Of a DNA stretch of 64,000 nt, positions 19,916-28,007 are shown one piece after another. Within the stretch, counting starts at the first letter, position 1; the number at the start of each line of letters is the position of its first letter. Position numbers and translations under genes: made by a program. Source of the DNA: Streptomyces pactum (lineage in GTDB: Bacteria; Actinomycetota; Actinomycetes; Streptomycetales; Streptomycetaceae). The stretch spans positions 6,576,001 to 6,640,000 of the forward strand of contig NZ_CP019724.1 in NCBI RefSeq assembly GCF_002005225.1, in the 5' to 3' direction. The notes below the pieces were generated by a model that made no database searches, had not been told where the DNA came from, and saw only the letters and a list, made by a program, of their open reading frames with translations.

Positions 19916-21703
19916 CTATCCTGCCCCCTGGTCCCCGAACAGGGCGAGGGCCGTGTTCACCAGGCCGATGTGGCTGAACGCCTGAGGGAAGTTGCCGAGC
20001 TGGTGGCCGGCCACCGGGTCGTACTCCTCGGCCAGCAGCCCCACGTCGTTGGCGAGCCCCACCAGCCGCTCGAACAGCTCCCGGGCCTCCTTCGTCCGGC
20101 CGGTCGCGTGCAGCGCGTCCGCGTACCAGAACGAACACACCAGGAAGGTCCCCTCGCTGCCCGGCAACCCGTCGACGGGGTCCCCCTCGGTGCTGTAGCG
20201 GCGCACCAGCCCGTCCCGGGTCAGCTCCTCGCCGATCGCGTCGACCGTGCCGACGACCCGCGGGTCGTCCGGCGGCAGGAAGCCCAGGCGCGGGATGAGC
20301 AGCAGCGAGGCGTCCAGCTCCCGCGAGCCGTAGGACTGGGTGAAGGTGTTGCGCTCCGGGTCGTAGCCCTTCTCGCACACCTCGCGGTGCACCTCCTCGC
20401 GCAGCGCGCGCCAGCCGTCCGGGTCGCCCCCGCCCAGCTCGGGGTGCTCCTCCAGTGTGCGCACCGCCCGGTCCAGGGCCACCCACGTCATCACCTTGGA
20501 GTGCACGAACTGCCGGCGTCCGCCGCGCACCTCCCACAGCCCCTCGTCGGGCTGCCGCCACGCCGTGGTCAGGAAGTCCATCAGGGCGCACTGCAGCTCC
20601 CACATCTGCGGCCGGGGGTGCATGCCCGTCAGCCGGGCCAGTGACAGCGAGTCCATGACCTCGCCGTACACGTCAAGCTGGAGCTGGTTCACCGCGTCGT
20701 TGCCGACCCGTACGGGCGTGGACTCGGCGAAGCCGGACAGCCACGGCAGCTCGAACTCGGGCAGCCGCCGCTCACCCGCCAGGCCGTACATGATCTGCAG
20801 GTCCGCCGGGTTGCCCGCGACCGCGCGCAGCAGCCAGTCGCGCCAGGCCTCGGCCTCCTCCAGATATCCGGCCGCCAACAGGGCGCCCAGGGTGAGGGTG
20901 GAGTCGCGCAGCCAGCAGAAACGGTAGTCCCAGTTGCGCACGCCGCCCGGTTCCTCGGGCAGCGAGGTGGTGGGGGCGGCCACGATGCCGCCGGTCGGCA
21001 GGTAGGTGAGCGCCTTCAGGGTGATCAGCGAGCGGACGACGGCGTCCCGGTACGGACCGTCGTAGCGGCAGTGCGCGACCCAGGCGCGCCAGTCCTCGAC
21101 GCTGTGCTCCAAGGACATGTACGGGTCGACCAGCGGTGGGCGGGACTCGTGCGAGGGGTGCCAGGTCAGGACGAAGGCGACCTTCTCGCCCGCGGCGACC
21201 GTGAACTCCGCGTGCGTCCCGAAATCCTGGCCCCAGCTACGCACCTCGGGCTCGCTGCGCAGCCACGCCGAGTCCGGTCCGGCGACGGCCACGCGGTGCC
21301 CGTCGGTCCTGCGCATCCACGGGACGATCGAGCCGTAGTCGAAGCGCAGCCGGAGCACGCTGTGCACGGTGACCTCACCGCTCAGGCCCTCCACGATGCG
21401 TACGAGGTCCGGGGCGCGGTCGCGCTGGGGCATCAGGTCGGTGACCCGTACCGCGCCGTCCGGGGTCTCCCACTCGGTGTCCAGGACGAGGGTGTCCGGG
21501 CGGTAGGCGCGCCGAGTGCAGCGCTCGGCGCCCTTGGGGGCGATGCGCCAGTGGCCGTTGTCCTCGTCGCCGAGCAGCTTGGCGAAGCAGGCGGCGGAGT
21601 CGAAGCGGGGCAGACAGAGCCAGTCCACGGAACCGTCCGTGCCGACCAGGGCCGCGGTCTGCTGGTCGCCGATGAGCGCGTAGTCCTCGATTTGGGGGTG
21701 CAC
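19916..21703 (-). CDS. Glycoside hydrolase family 15 protein (glucoamylase/trehalase-like)
   Basis: A 595-residue cytosolic GH15 protein. The GTG start at 21703 gives the family N-terminus VHPQIEDYALIGDQQTAALV, followed by GTDGSVDWLCLPRFDSAACF. The (alpha/alpha)6 catalytic part shows GGVRNWDYRFCWLRDSTLTL (about residues 255-275) and, near the end, DGLVRRY, EGTFLVCSFW and GLLAEEYDPVAGHQLGNFPQAFSHIGLVN, with the Glu of LLAEEYDP a likely catalytic base. Actinobacterial members include trehalases and glucan glucosidases. The frame remains open to 21925 but that part is low-complexity repeat. The atypical SDR gene follows closely. Confidence 0.9.
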   Translation of the reverse strand: MHPQIEDYALIGDQQTAALVGTDGSVDWLCLPRFDSAACFAKLLGDEDNGHWRIAPKGAERCTRRAYRPDTLVLDTEWETPDGAVRVTDLMPQRDRAPDLVRIVEGLSGEVTVHSVLRLRFDYGSIVPWMRRTDGHRVAVAGPDSAWLRSEPEVRSWGQDFGTHAEFTVAAGEKVAFVLTWHPSHESRPPLVDPYMSLEHSVEDWRAWVAHCRYDGPYRDAVVRSLITLKALTYLPTGGIVAAPTTSLPEEPGGVRNWDYRFCWLRDSTLTLGALLAAGYLEEAEAWRDWLLRAVAGNPADLQIMYGLAGERRLPEFELPWLSGFAESTPVRVGNDAVNQLQLDVYGEVMDSLSLARLTGMHPRPQMWELQCALMDFLTTAWRQPDEGLWEVRGGRRQFVHSKVMTWVALDRAVRTLEEHPELGGGDPDGWRALREEVHREVCEKGYDPERNTFTQSYGSRELDASLLLIPRLGFLPPDDPRVVGTVDAIGEELTRDGLVRRYSTEGDPVDGLPGSEGTFLVCSFWYADALHATGRTKEARELFERLVGLANDVGLLAEEYDPVAGHQLGNFPQAFSHIGLVNTALALFGDQGAG

Positions 21704-21810
21704 GGGATTCCGTCTTCCCGAGTGGGGACGGAGCAATCGGACCGAGTGGGGACGGAGCGATTCGGATCCGCCGCCGCCCTCCCGCCGAACGGCCCCGTAC
21801 CGGCCACCGC

Positions 21811-21950
21811 GCCGCGGGCCGCTCCGCCGCGGGCCGCTCCGCCGCGGGCCGCTCCGCCGCGGCCCGGTCCGCCACGGGCCACCCACTCCGGGCCACCCAC
21901 TCCGGGCCACTCCGCTACGAGCCACCCACCGTGGTCTACACCACCGTGGT
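21811..21950. repeat. 15-bp minisatellite between GH15 and SURF1
   Basis: GCCGCGGGCCGCTCC is repeated three times exactly (21811-21855) and twice with changes to 21885. This is followed by two copies of a CCCACTCCGGGCCA-type unit and two copies of ACCGTGGTCTACACC ending at the SURF1 stop. Everything lies between two minus-strand genes. Confidence 0.85.
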
Positions 21951-22742
21951 CTACACCGCCGCGGGCTCCGCCTCCGTGGCCTCCCGCTCGTCCTCCGTCG
22001 CCCGGTCCCGGGCCTCGCGGCGGGCCAGGACGAACCAGCCGACCGGGACGCCGGCCGCGAACAGCCACCACTGGACGGCGTACGCCATGTGGTTGCCGAT
22101 GCTGTCGTGGTCGGGCTCGGCGATCAGCTCGGGGGTGTCGCCCGAGGGCTTGGGCTCGGTCAGCTCGACGTAGCCGCCGAGGACCGGCTTGCCGAGGCGC
22201 TCGGCCTGCTGCTCGCTGTTGATCAGCATGACCTGGCGGTCGGGCAGCCCCTCGACGTTCTTGATACCGCTGCCCTCGGTCGTCTGGTCGGGCATCAGCC
22301 GCCCGGTGACGGTGATCTCGCCCTCCGGGGGCGCCGGGATCTTCGGGAAGGCGGTCTGGCTCGCGCCGTTCGACGGGATCCAGCCCCGGTTGACGATCAG
22401 CACCTTGCCGCCGTCCAGGACGAACGGGGTCAGCACGTGGTAGCCGACCCGGTCGTCCGCGTTGGTGCGGCGGCGCACGACGACCTCGTCGGCCCGGTCG
22501 AAGCGCCCCTTCGCGGTCACCCTGCGGTAGCGGTCCTCGTCGTCGACCTTCGCTCCCGGCGAGGTCATGGACTCGACCGGCACGGGCGCGGCCGCCAGGG
22601 AATCGGCGATCTCCCCGTTCAGCTCGACCCTGCGCTCGTGGCGGTGCAACTGCCAGAAACCCAGCTCGATCATCGTCGGGATGAGTGCGAGGACCACGAG
22701 GGTGAGGATCACCCACTGGCGGGACAACAGGAACCGGTACAC
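21951..22742 (-). CDS. SURF1 family cytochrome oxidase assembly protein
   Basis: A 263-residue membrane protein of the SURF1/Shy1 family, which aids assembly of the haem a-containing cytochrome c oxidase. It starts at GTG 22742 (MYRFLLSRQWVILTLVVLAL). The first helix spans about residues 8-28 with the family GFWQLHRHERR just after it. The central periplasmic part contains VLIVNRGWIPS and PEGEITVTGRL. The second helix near 225 is MAYAVQWWLFAAGVPVGWFVL, followed by a charged tail. An 11-bp inverted repeat covers the start codon. The IS upstream now separates it from the small Cys-rich gene that was its neighbour. Confidence 0.9.
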   Translation of the reverse strand: MYRFLLSRQWVILTLVVLALIPTMIELGFWQLHRHERRVELNGEIADSLAAAPVPVESMTSPGAKVDDEDRYRRVTAKGRFDRADEVVVRRRTNADDRVGYHVLTPFVLDGGKVLIVNRGWIPSNGASQTAFPKIPAPPEGEITVTGRLMPDQTTEGSGIKNVEGLPDRQVMLINSEQQAERLGKPVLGGYVELTEPKPSGDTPELIAEPDHDSIGNHMAYAVQWWLFAAGVPVGWFVLARREARDRATEDEREATEAEPAAV

Positions 22743-22772
22743 CCCACGACGGTACAACTCGGTCGTGGGGTG
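22740..22772 (-). promoter_or_regulatory. Inverted repeat enclosing the SURF1 start codon
   Basis: CACCCCACGAC (22740-22750) and GTCGTGGGGTG (22762-22772) are perfect 11-base inverted repeats around an 11-base loop. In the SURF1 mRNA the downstream arm holds the GTGGG sequence and the GTG start, so a hairpin would hide both. It could instead be a protein-binding operator. Confidence 0.5.
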
Positions 22773-22850
22773 TGATGCGTCGGGTACGGCCTTGTGACGC
22801 CGTCCGGCGGCCTCGTGTCGCCGTCCTGCCGGGGCCCGCCGTTCTAGACC

Positions 22851-24286
22851 CAATGCCGGTGACTTAGACGGCTGTGCCTCGTTGTCTGCTGTGTGGCGAG
22901 GGTGGGGCAGGTCAGGGCGCCTGCGGATGAGCGGTTGTCGGACCGGATCGCGATCGGGGTGCTGACGCAGGCGTTTCCGCCTCATCTGGTCGATGAGGTG
23001 ATCGCCGAGAGCGGCCGGACCGAGCAGCGCAGCCGTCTGCTGCCGGCGCGGGTGGTGGTCTACTTCGTTCTCGCGATGTGCCTGTTCTTCGGGCAGGGAT
23101 ACGAGGAGGTCGCCCGGCTGCTGGGCGAGGGGCTCGGTGATGGGCGGCGGTCGTGGCGGGTGCCGACGACCGCCGCGATCGGGCGGGCACGCCGGCGTCT
23201 GGGCACAGAACCGTTGAGGGCATTGTTCGCCCGGGTCTGCCGGCCGGTGGCCGTGCCCGAGACGGCGGGTGCCTGGTACCGGCACTGGCGTCTGGTCGCG
23301 GTGGACGGCACGACCTTGGACGTGGCGGACACGGCGGCCAACGAGGAGTTCTTCGGCCGCCATGCCTCGACGCGCGGAGCAGCCGCGTTCCCGCAGGCAC
23401 GGCTGGTCGCGCTGGCGGAATGCGGCACCCACGCGGTGTTCGGGGCCGTCATCGGTCCGCAGTCGGCGAGCGAGCAGAAACTCTCCCGGCAGCTGTTCCC
23501 CCAGCTTCAGGAAGGGATGCTCCTGCTCGCCGACCGGGGCTTTTACGGATTCGAGTTGTGGCAGGCCGCCCGGGACAGCGGCGCGGACCTGCTGTGGCGC
23601 GTGCGCAAGAGCGCGGTCCTGCCTGTCACCCAGGTCCTCGGCGATGGCTCCTACCTCAGCACGGTCCATGCCGAAAAGGACCGCAGGAGCCGCCGCAACC
23701 CGGTGGTGGTCCGGGTGATCGAGTACACCCTCGCCCGCACCGGCGACGCCACCGTCTACCGCCTGCTGACCAGCCTGCTCGATCCAGAGGAAGCACCCGC
23801 GCGGGAGCTGGCCGCGCTCTACGCCCAGCGGTGGGAGATCGAGACCACGCTGGACGAGATCAAGACTCACCAACGCGGCCCGAAGCTCATCCTGCGCTCG
23901 AAATACCCGTGGGGTGTGGAGCAGGAGATCTACGGCTTCCTCTTGGTGCACCACGCCGTCCGGCAGTTGATGCACCAAAGCGCCCTGCGCGAGGGTCTGG
24001 ACCCTGACCGCCTGTCCTTCACCCGGTCCCTGCGGATCGTGCGCCGCCAGGTCCCGGCCCAGGCGGCGTTTTCCCCCCGGCCGACTCGCCCGGGCACTGG
24101 CCCGCACCCTGGCTGAGATCGCCGAACGCCTCCTGCCCCCACGCCGCCACCGCACCTGCCCCCGAGTGATCAAACGCAAGATGTCCAACTGGCCGCTCAA
24201 ACGGGCCGAGCACTCCAACTGGACACCACCCGCACCGGACACCGTCACCATCACTCGGCAGGACAGAACTTAAGTCACCGGCATTG
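22851..24286 (+). mobile_element. IS4-family insertion sequence, 1,436 bp, with 10-bp target duplication
   Basis: The element is bounded by 16-base inverted repeats: CAATGCCGGTGACTTA at 22851-22866 and its complement at 24271-24286. Immediately outside both ends lies the identical 10-mer GTTCTAGACC (22841-22850 and 24287-24296), a target duplication of the size expected for IS4-family elements. It carries one transposase gene, frameshifted near its 3' end. Removing one copy of the duplication restores an intact junction between the small Cys-rich gene and the SURF1 leader. Confidence 0.95.
22893..24273 (+). pseudogene. IS4-family DDE transposase, frameshifted near the C-terminus
   Basis: The first frame runs from GTG 22893 to a stop at 24114-24116 (407 residues) and contains the DDE set: the first Asp in AVDGTTLDV, the second in LLADRGFYGFELW, and the Glu in AQRWEIETTLDEIK. 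After a TTTTCCCCCC run (about 24069-24078) the continuation of the family C-terminus (RLARALARTLAEIAERLLPP, then WPLKRAEHSNWTPP) is found in another frame and ends at TAA 24271-24273, inside the right inverted repeat. One C fewer, or one skipped base, joins the two. Sequencing error, true mutation or slippage at the homopolymer are all possible. Confidence 0.85.
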
Positions 24287-24289
24287 GTT

Positions 24290-24523
24290 CTAGACCTTGT
24301 CGACGATCCCCGCCCTTCCCTCCGCACGGGCGCAGTGGGCGCCGCAGTACCAGTGGCCCTCGACCTCGACGCCCTGGCCGATGATCTGCACCCGGCAGTG
24401 CTCGCAGATGGGGGCCATCCGGTGGATCGCGCAGGAGAAGCAGTCGAAGACGTGCACCGCTCCCTGGGCGTGGATCTCGAAGGTCATTCCGTAGTTGTTG
24501 CCGCAGACTTCACATGTCGCCAT
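24290..24523 (-). CDS. Small Cys-rich putative zinc-binding protein
   Basis: A 77-residue protein starting MATCEVCGNNYGMTFEI. Cys residues are arranged as CxxC (4 and 7), then DCFSC, PICEHC and WYCGAHC, with His nearby, suggesting two zinc sites in a ribbon or LIM-like fold. The function is unknown. Its TAG stop (24290-24292) lies inside the 10-base target duplication of the IS, so the insertion fell exactly at the gene end and left the protein intact. Before the insertion it lay directly upstream of SURF1 on the same strand. Confidence 0.8.
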   Translation of the reverse strand: MATCEVCGNNYGMTFEIHAQGAVHVFDCFSCAIHRMAPICEHCRVQIIGQGVEVEGHWYCGAHCARAEGRAGIVDKV

Positions 24524-24660
24524 GCGCCACAGGGTGAGCCGTCACCGCGGCGCGGGCGAGCGGGCGGCGGGCGAGTCGCCCGGAATCACCCGTCCGTAGG
24601 CTCACGTACGGCTCAGCCCGCGTACGTCTCGGCCCACCCGCGCCTCGACTCACCCACGGC

Positions 24661-25647
24661 TCAGCCGTCCGCGGGCTCGACATCCGCGAGCAGTTGCCCG
24701 AACGCGGCCTCGTCCACCACCGGCGTGCCGTACTGGCGGGCCTTGACCACCTTCGACGTGCCGGAGTCCGGGTCGTTGGTGACCAGCAGGCTGGTCAGCC
24801 GGGAGAGGCTGGTGGCGACATGCAGTCCGGCGTCGGTCGCACGGTCCTCCAGCAGGTCCCGCTCGACGGAGGTGTCACCCGAGAAGGCGACCCGCATGCC
24901 CTGCTTGAGTCGTTTGCCCTCTTCGTACCGACCGGGGTTGGGATAGGGGCATGCGGGCCTTTTGCGGGAGGGGCGCCAACTGGTCTGCCGGTAACCGCCG
25001 TAGCCCGCCTGCTGCCCGATCCGGGGCGCGGGCCGGTCCGACCACTCGGTCAGCGGCCGGCACTCGTGCAGCGGCAGCCGCACGCCGCCCGCCGCCGCGG
25101 CGAGCAGGCTCGGCCGGAACGCCTCCGCCAGCACGCGCGCGTCGTCCAGCGCGTGGTGCGCACGCTGCTGTACGACGCCGAAGTGGGCGGCCAGCGACTC
25201 CAGCTTGTGGTTGGGCAGCGGCAGGCCCAGCTCCTTGGAGAGCGCGATGGTGCACAGCCGTTGCCGCACCGGCGCCTCGCGCTTCGCGCGCGCGTACTCG
25301 CGGGCGATCATCTGCCAGTCGAAGACGGCGTTGTGCGCGACGAGCACCCGCCCGTCCAGCCGGGCCGCGAACTCCTCGGCGACGTCCGGGAAGAGCGGCG
25401 CTCCCCGCAGCGCGTCGCTCGTCAGGCCGTGTATCCACACGGGGCCGGGGTCCCGCTGCGGATTGACCAGCGTGTACCAGTGGTCCTCGACCTCACCGCG
25501 GGCGTCCAGCCGGTAGACGGCCGCGGAGATGATGCGGTCGTCGCGGGCCAGGCCGGTGGTCTCCACGTCAACGACCGCGTATCCCTGCGGATACGCGGTC
25601 GGCCACGCCGTGGCGGACGGCGCTGCGGTCGTCTGGTCTTCGAGCAT
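24661..25647 (-). CDS. DEDDh 3'-5' exonuclease (DnaQ-like) with C-terminal BRCT-like domain
   Basis: A 328-residue protein. The exonuclease core spans about residues 20-185: YAVVDVETTGL (Exo I Asp-Glu), VAHNAVFDWQM (Exo II Asp) and HHALDDARVLAEAF (Exo III His and Asp), all metal-binding residues being present. After a linker rich in Arg and Pro, residues 245-325 (KQGMRVAFSGDTSVERDLLEDRATDAGLHV, then TSLLVTNDPDSGTSKVVKARQYGTPVV) resemble a BRCT domain like that of NAD-dependent DNA ligase. The combination suggests a DNA-repair or proofreading nuclease. It is monocistronic. Confidence 0.88.
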   Translation of the reverse strand: MLEDQTTAAPSATAWPTAYPQGYAVVDVETTGLARDDRIISAAVYRLDARGEVEDHWYTLVNPQRDPGPVWIHGLTSDALRGAPLFPDVAEEFAARLDGRVLVAHNAVFDWQMIAREYARAKREAPVRQRLCTIALSKELGLPLPNHKLESLAAHFGVVQQRAHHALDDARVLAEAFRPSLLAAAAGGVRLPLHECRPLTEWSDRPAPRIGQQAGYGGYRQTSWRPSRKRPACPYPNPGRYEEGKRLKQGMRVAFSGDTSVERDLLEDRATDAGLHVATSLSRLTSLLVTNDPDSGTSKVVKARQYGTPVVDEAAFGQLLADVEPADG

Positions 25648-25830
25648 GGTCCATGAGGATACGGGTCGCGACTGACACCGCGGACCCGCAGGTGCCCCGT
25701 GACGCCCGGTGAAACGGTCCTGCCGTCAAGTTCCGCGCGGCGGGGCGGGATTGCGGCGGTGAGGCGTGAGGAGAGGGCGGCGGTGCGTCGGTCCGGGGCA
25801 TCCCGCTCCCCGGGTGGCATCCTCCGCCAC

Positions 25831-26541
25831 GTGACGCAACCCACGCACGACGAGGCCCACGGCGGTGCCCTCGGCACCCGGCTCAACTGGCTGCGGGCGG
25901 CGGTCCTGGGCGCCAACGACGGCATCGTGTCCACCGCGGGGCTGGTCGTGGGTGTGGCCGGCGCGACGGACGACCGCTCCGCCCTGCTGACGGCCGGCCT
26001 GGCGGGGCTGCTCGCCGGTTCGCTGTCGATGGCGGCGGGGGAGTACGTGTCCGTCTCCACCCAGCGGGACTCCGAGAAGGCCGCGCTCGCGGTGGAGAAA
26101 CGGGAGCTGCGCGAGCAGCCGGAGGCCGAGTTCGAGGAACTGGTCGGCCTCCTGGCGGACCGAGGGCTGAGCCGTGCCGTCGCCAGGGAGGCGGCCGAGC
26201 AGCTCACCCGGCGGGACGCGCTGCGGGCCCACGCGCGCGTGGAGCTCGGCATCGACCCCGACGAGCTGGCCAACCCCTGGCACGCGGCCTGGGCCAGTTT
26301 CCTGGCGTTCACCGTCGGCGCGTTGCTGCCGCTGCTGGCGATCGTGCTGCCCCCGGCCGGCCTGCGGCTGACGGTCACCGTCTGCTGCGTGCTGGGCGCG
26401 CTCGTCCTCACGGGGTGGGGCAGCGCCCGCCTGGGCGCGGCCCCACCGGGCCGGGCGGTCCTGCGCAACACGGCCGGCGGCGCCCTGGCCATGGCGGTCA
26501 CCTACGCGACGGGTTCCCTGCTGGACGTCGCCGGGGCGTAG
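25831..26541 (+). CDS. VIT1/CCC1 family transporter (iron/manganese)
   Basis: A 236-residue membrane protein. The family signature is clear: RLNWLRAAVLGANDGIVSTAGLVVGVAGA near the N-terminus, GLLAGSLSMAAGEYVSVSTQ after it, then a charged helical metal-binding region (SEKAALAVEKRELREQPEAE, about residues 88-150), and three hydrophobic segments at the C-terminus. It is expected to move Fe2+ or Mn2+ out of the cytoplasm. GTG 25831 gives the usual N-terminus; GTG 25783 has a better RBS (GAGGAGAGGG) and would add 16 residues, so the start is uncertain. Confidence 0.88.
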   Translation: MTQPTHDEAHGGALGTRLNWLRAAVLGANDGIVSTAGLVVGVAGATDDRSALLTAGLAGLLAGSLSMAAGEYVSVSTQRDSEKAALAVEKRELREQPEAEFEELVGLLADRGLSRAVAREAAEQLTRRDALRAHARVELGIDPDELANPWHAAWASFLAFTVGALLPLLAIVLPPAGLRLTVTVCCVLGALVLTGWGSARLGAAPPGRAVLRNTAGGALAMAVTYATGSLLDVAGA

Positions 26542-26662
26542 CGGTGCCACGCGGACGGAAGCGGACGGATACGGAGGAACACAGGCGGGCGCGGACGAGC
26601 ACGGGCGGACGCGGTGGGGTGGGCTCGGACGCGGCCGGACTGGCTCGGACGGGGTCGAGGGG

Positions 26663-27670
26663 TCACCACCGGATCGGTACCGGAAGGGCCGTCAGGAGGC
26701 CCGAGACCGCGACCACCACGCCCAGGGAGACGACCTCCGCGCGCGCGGGCGGGCAGGCGGTCAGCGGGTCGGCCGCGCGGCTCAGCCGGACCCTGGCCCA
26801 CAGGGCGAGCGCGGCGACCGCGGCCACGAGGATCACCTTGGCGAGCAGGACCCGCCCGTACGCCGTGTCCGTCAACTGGTCCAGGATCGTGCCCGCCGGC
26901 ATCCGGCGCAGCGAACTGCACACCCCCGTCGCCGTGACGGCGGCGAGCAGAACGGCCGCCACGCGCGCGTAGAGGCCCAGCAGCGCCGGACCCGCCTCGG
27001 TGCCCCGCCACCGACGCAGGGTCCGCAGCGCGTACAGGAGGCCGCCCACCCACAGCGAAGCGCACGTCAGATGGACGAGGGTCAGACCGGAGCCGATCAG
27101 CGGGCTGTACTCGGTCGTGGGGTGCGCGCGCAGCGCCTCCGCGACGATCACGGCGCCCAGCGGCAGGATCTGGAGGCCCGGCCGGCGCGAGGTGGCGCAC
27201 AGGCCGGCCGCGAGGAAGCCGTTGACCTCCAGGAGCGCGAGCTTGCCGTCACGGGATTCGTAGAGGCCGCCGACGTCGATGTCGGCGACGCTGTCCGGCA
27301 CCAGATTGCCCGTGGCCACGACCGACGCCAGACCCAGCGCGGCGACGAAACCGGCGGCGGCCGCGTACGGCGACCAGTCGCGGGGCCGGTCCGGGGGAGC
27401 GCCGGGGAGCGACCGGGCCAGCCGGTTCACGAAGAGCTCGCCGACCGGAACGCTCAGCGCCGCGAAAAGCACCGCACGCAGCAACGCTATGCCGCCGGTG
27501 CCGGGTGCCTCGGCCTCCCCGGTGCCGTGCAGGGCGGGGGACGGGCCGAGGAGGGGTATCAGCGCGGCCAGCACCACCAGCACGAGCACGGCCACGGTCC
27601 GGCCGGTACCGGCGGGCCGCGGGTGCCGTCCGGTGTCGGCGGCCCGGGACGGGGGTCTTGTCAAGGTCAC
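26663..27670 (-). CDS. CopD family membrane protein
   Basis: A 335-residue polytopic membrane protein with about eight hydrophobic segments. The C-terminal half carries the CopD-domain pattern: LTLVHLTCASLWVGGLLYAL, ARVAAVLLAAVTATGV, TDTAYGRVLLAKVILVAAVAALA, with conserved His and Trp in the first. Family members act in copper uptake or resistance. No copper-binding CopC domain is fused or adjacent. GTG 27670 is chosen because the open frame upstream (to 27970) is Arg-rich and not gene-like. It is convergent with the VIT transporter. Confidence 0.78.
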   Translation of the reverse strand: MTLTRPPSRAADTGRHPRPAGTGRTVAVLVLVVLAALIPLLGPSPALHGTGEAEAPGTGGIALLRAVLFAALSVPVGELFVNRLARSLPGAPPDRPRDWSPYAAAAGFVAALGLASVVATGNLVPDSVADIDVGGLYESRDGKLALLEVNGFLAAGLCATSRRPGLQILPLGAVIVAEALRAHPTTEYSPLIGSGLTLVHLTCASLWVGGLLYALRTLRRWRGTEAGPALLGLYARVAAVLLAAVTATGVCSSLRRMPAGTILDQLTDTAYGRVLLAKVILVAAVAALALWARVRLSRAADPLTACPPARAEVVSLGVVVAVSGLLTALPVPIRW

Positions 27671-27934
27671 CTCGAGATCTTCACCAGCTCCCCAGGTCCG
27701 GGCAAGTTCCGGAGAACGACTGGCGGTCCGGCATTCCGCACATGAGGACGTTCTCGGCCGCCGTACGGTTCGGGAAGGCCCCAGGGAGGATGAGGAACGC
27801 GTCACGACCACCGCGCCGTGCCGCGCCCGGCGTGCTCCCGGCAGGGGCCGGCCGCCACCGCGGCCGGACCGGTTCCGGCGTCCGGGGCGGGTGCCGTACG
27901 CGTGCGTGGCGGGTCCCGCCGCGGGCGGCAAGCG
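27671..27934. other. Leader region of the CopD gene
   Basis: Between the CopD start and the terminator of the downstream subtilase. It contains a possible RBS and GC-rich sequence; the open minus frame here has shadow-like composition. I see no gene. Confidence 0.4.
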
Positions 27935-27968
27935 GAAGCGGGCCGGGAGGTCGCTCCCGGCCCGCTTC
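27935..27968 (-). terminator. Hairpin terminator after the first subtilase gene
   Basis: A perfect 15-bp stem (27935-27949 paired with 27954-27968) with a four-base loop, located 40 bases past the subtilase stop. Confidence 0.85.
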
Positions 27969-28007
27969 ACGCGCGCTTGTGAGTGCCGGCGTTCACCGGG
28001 ACCGCGG

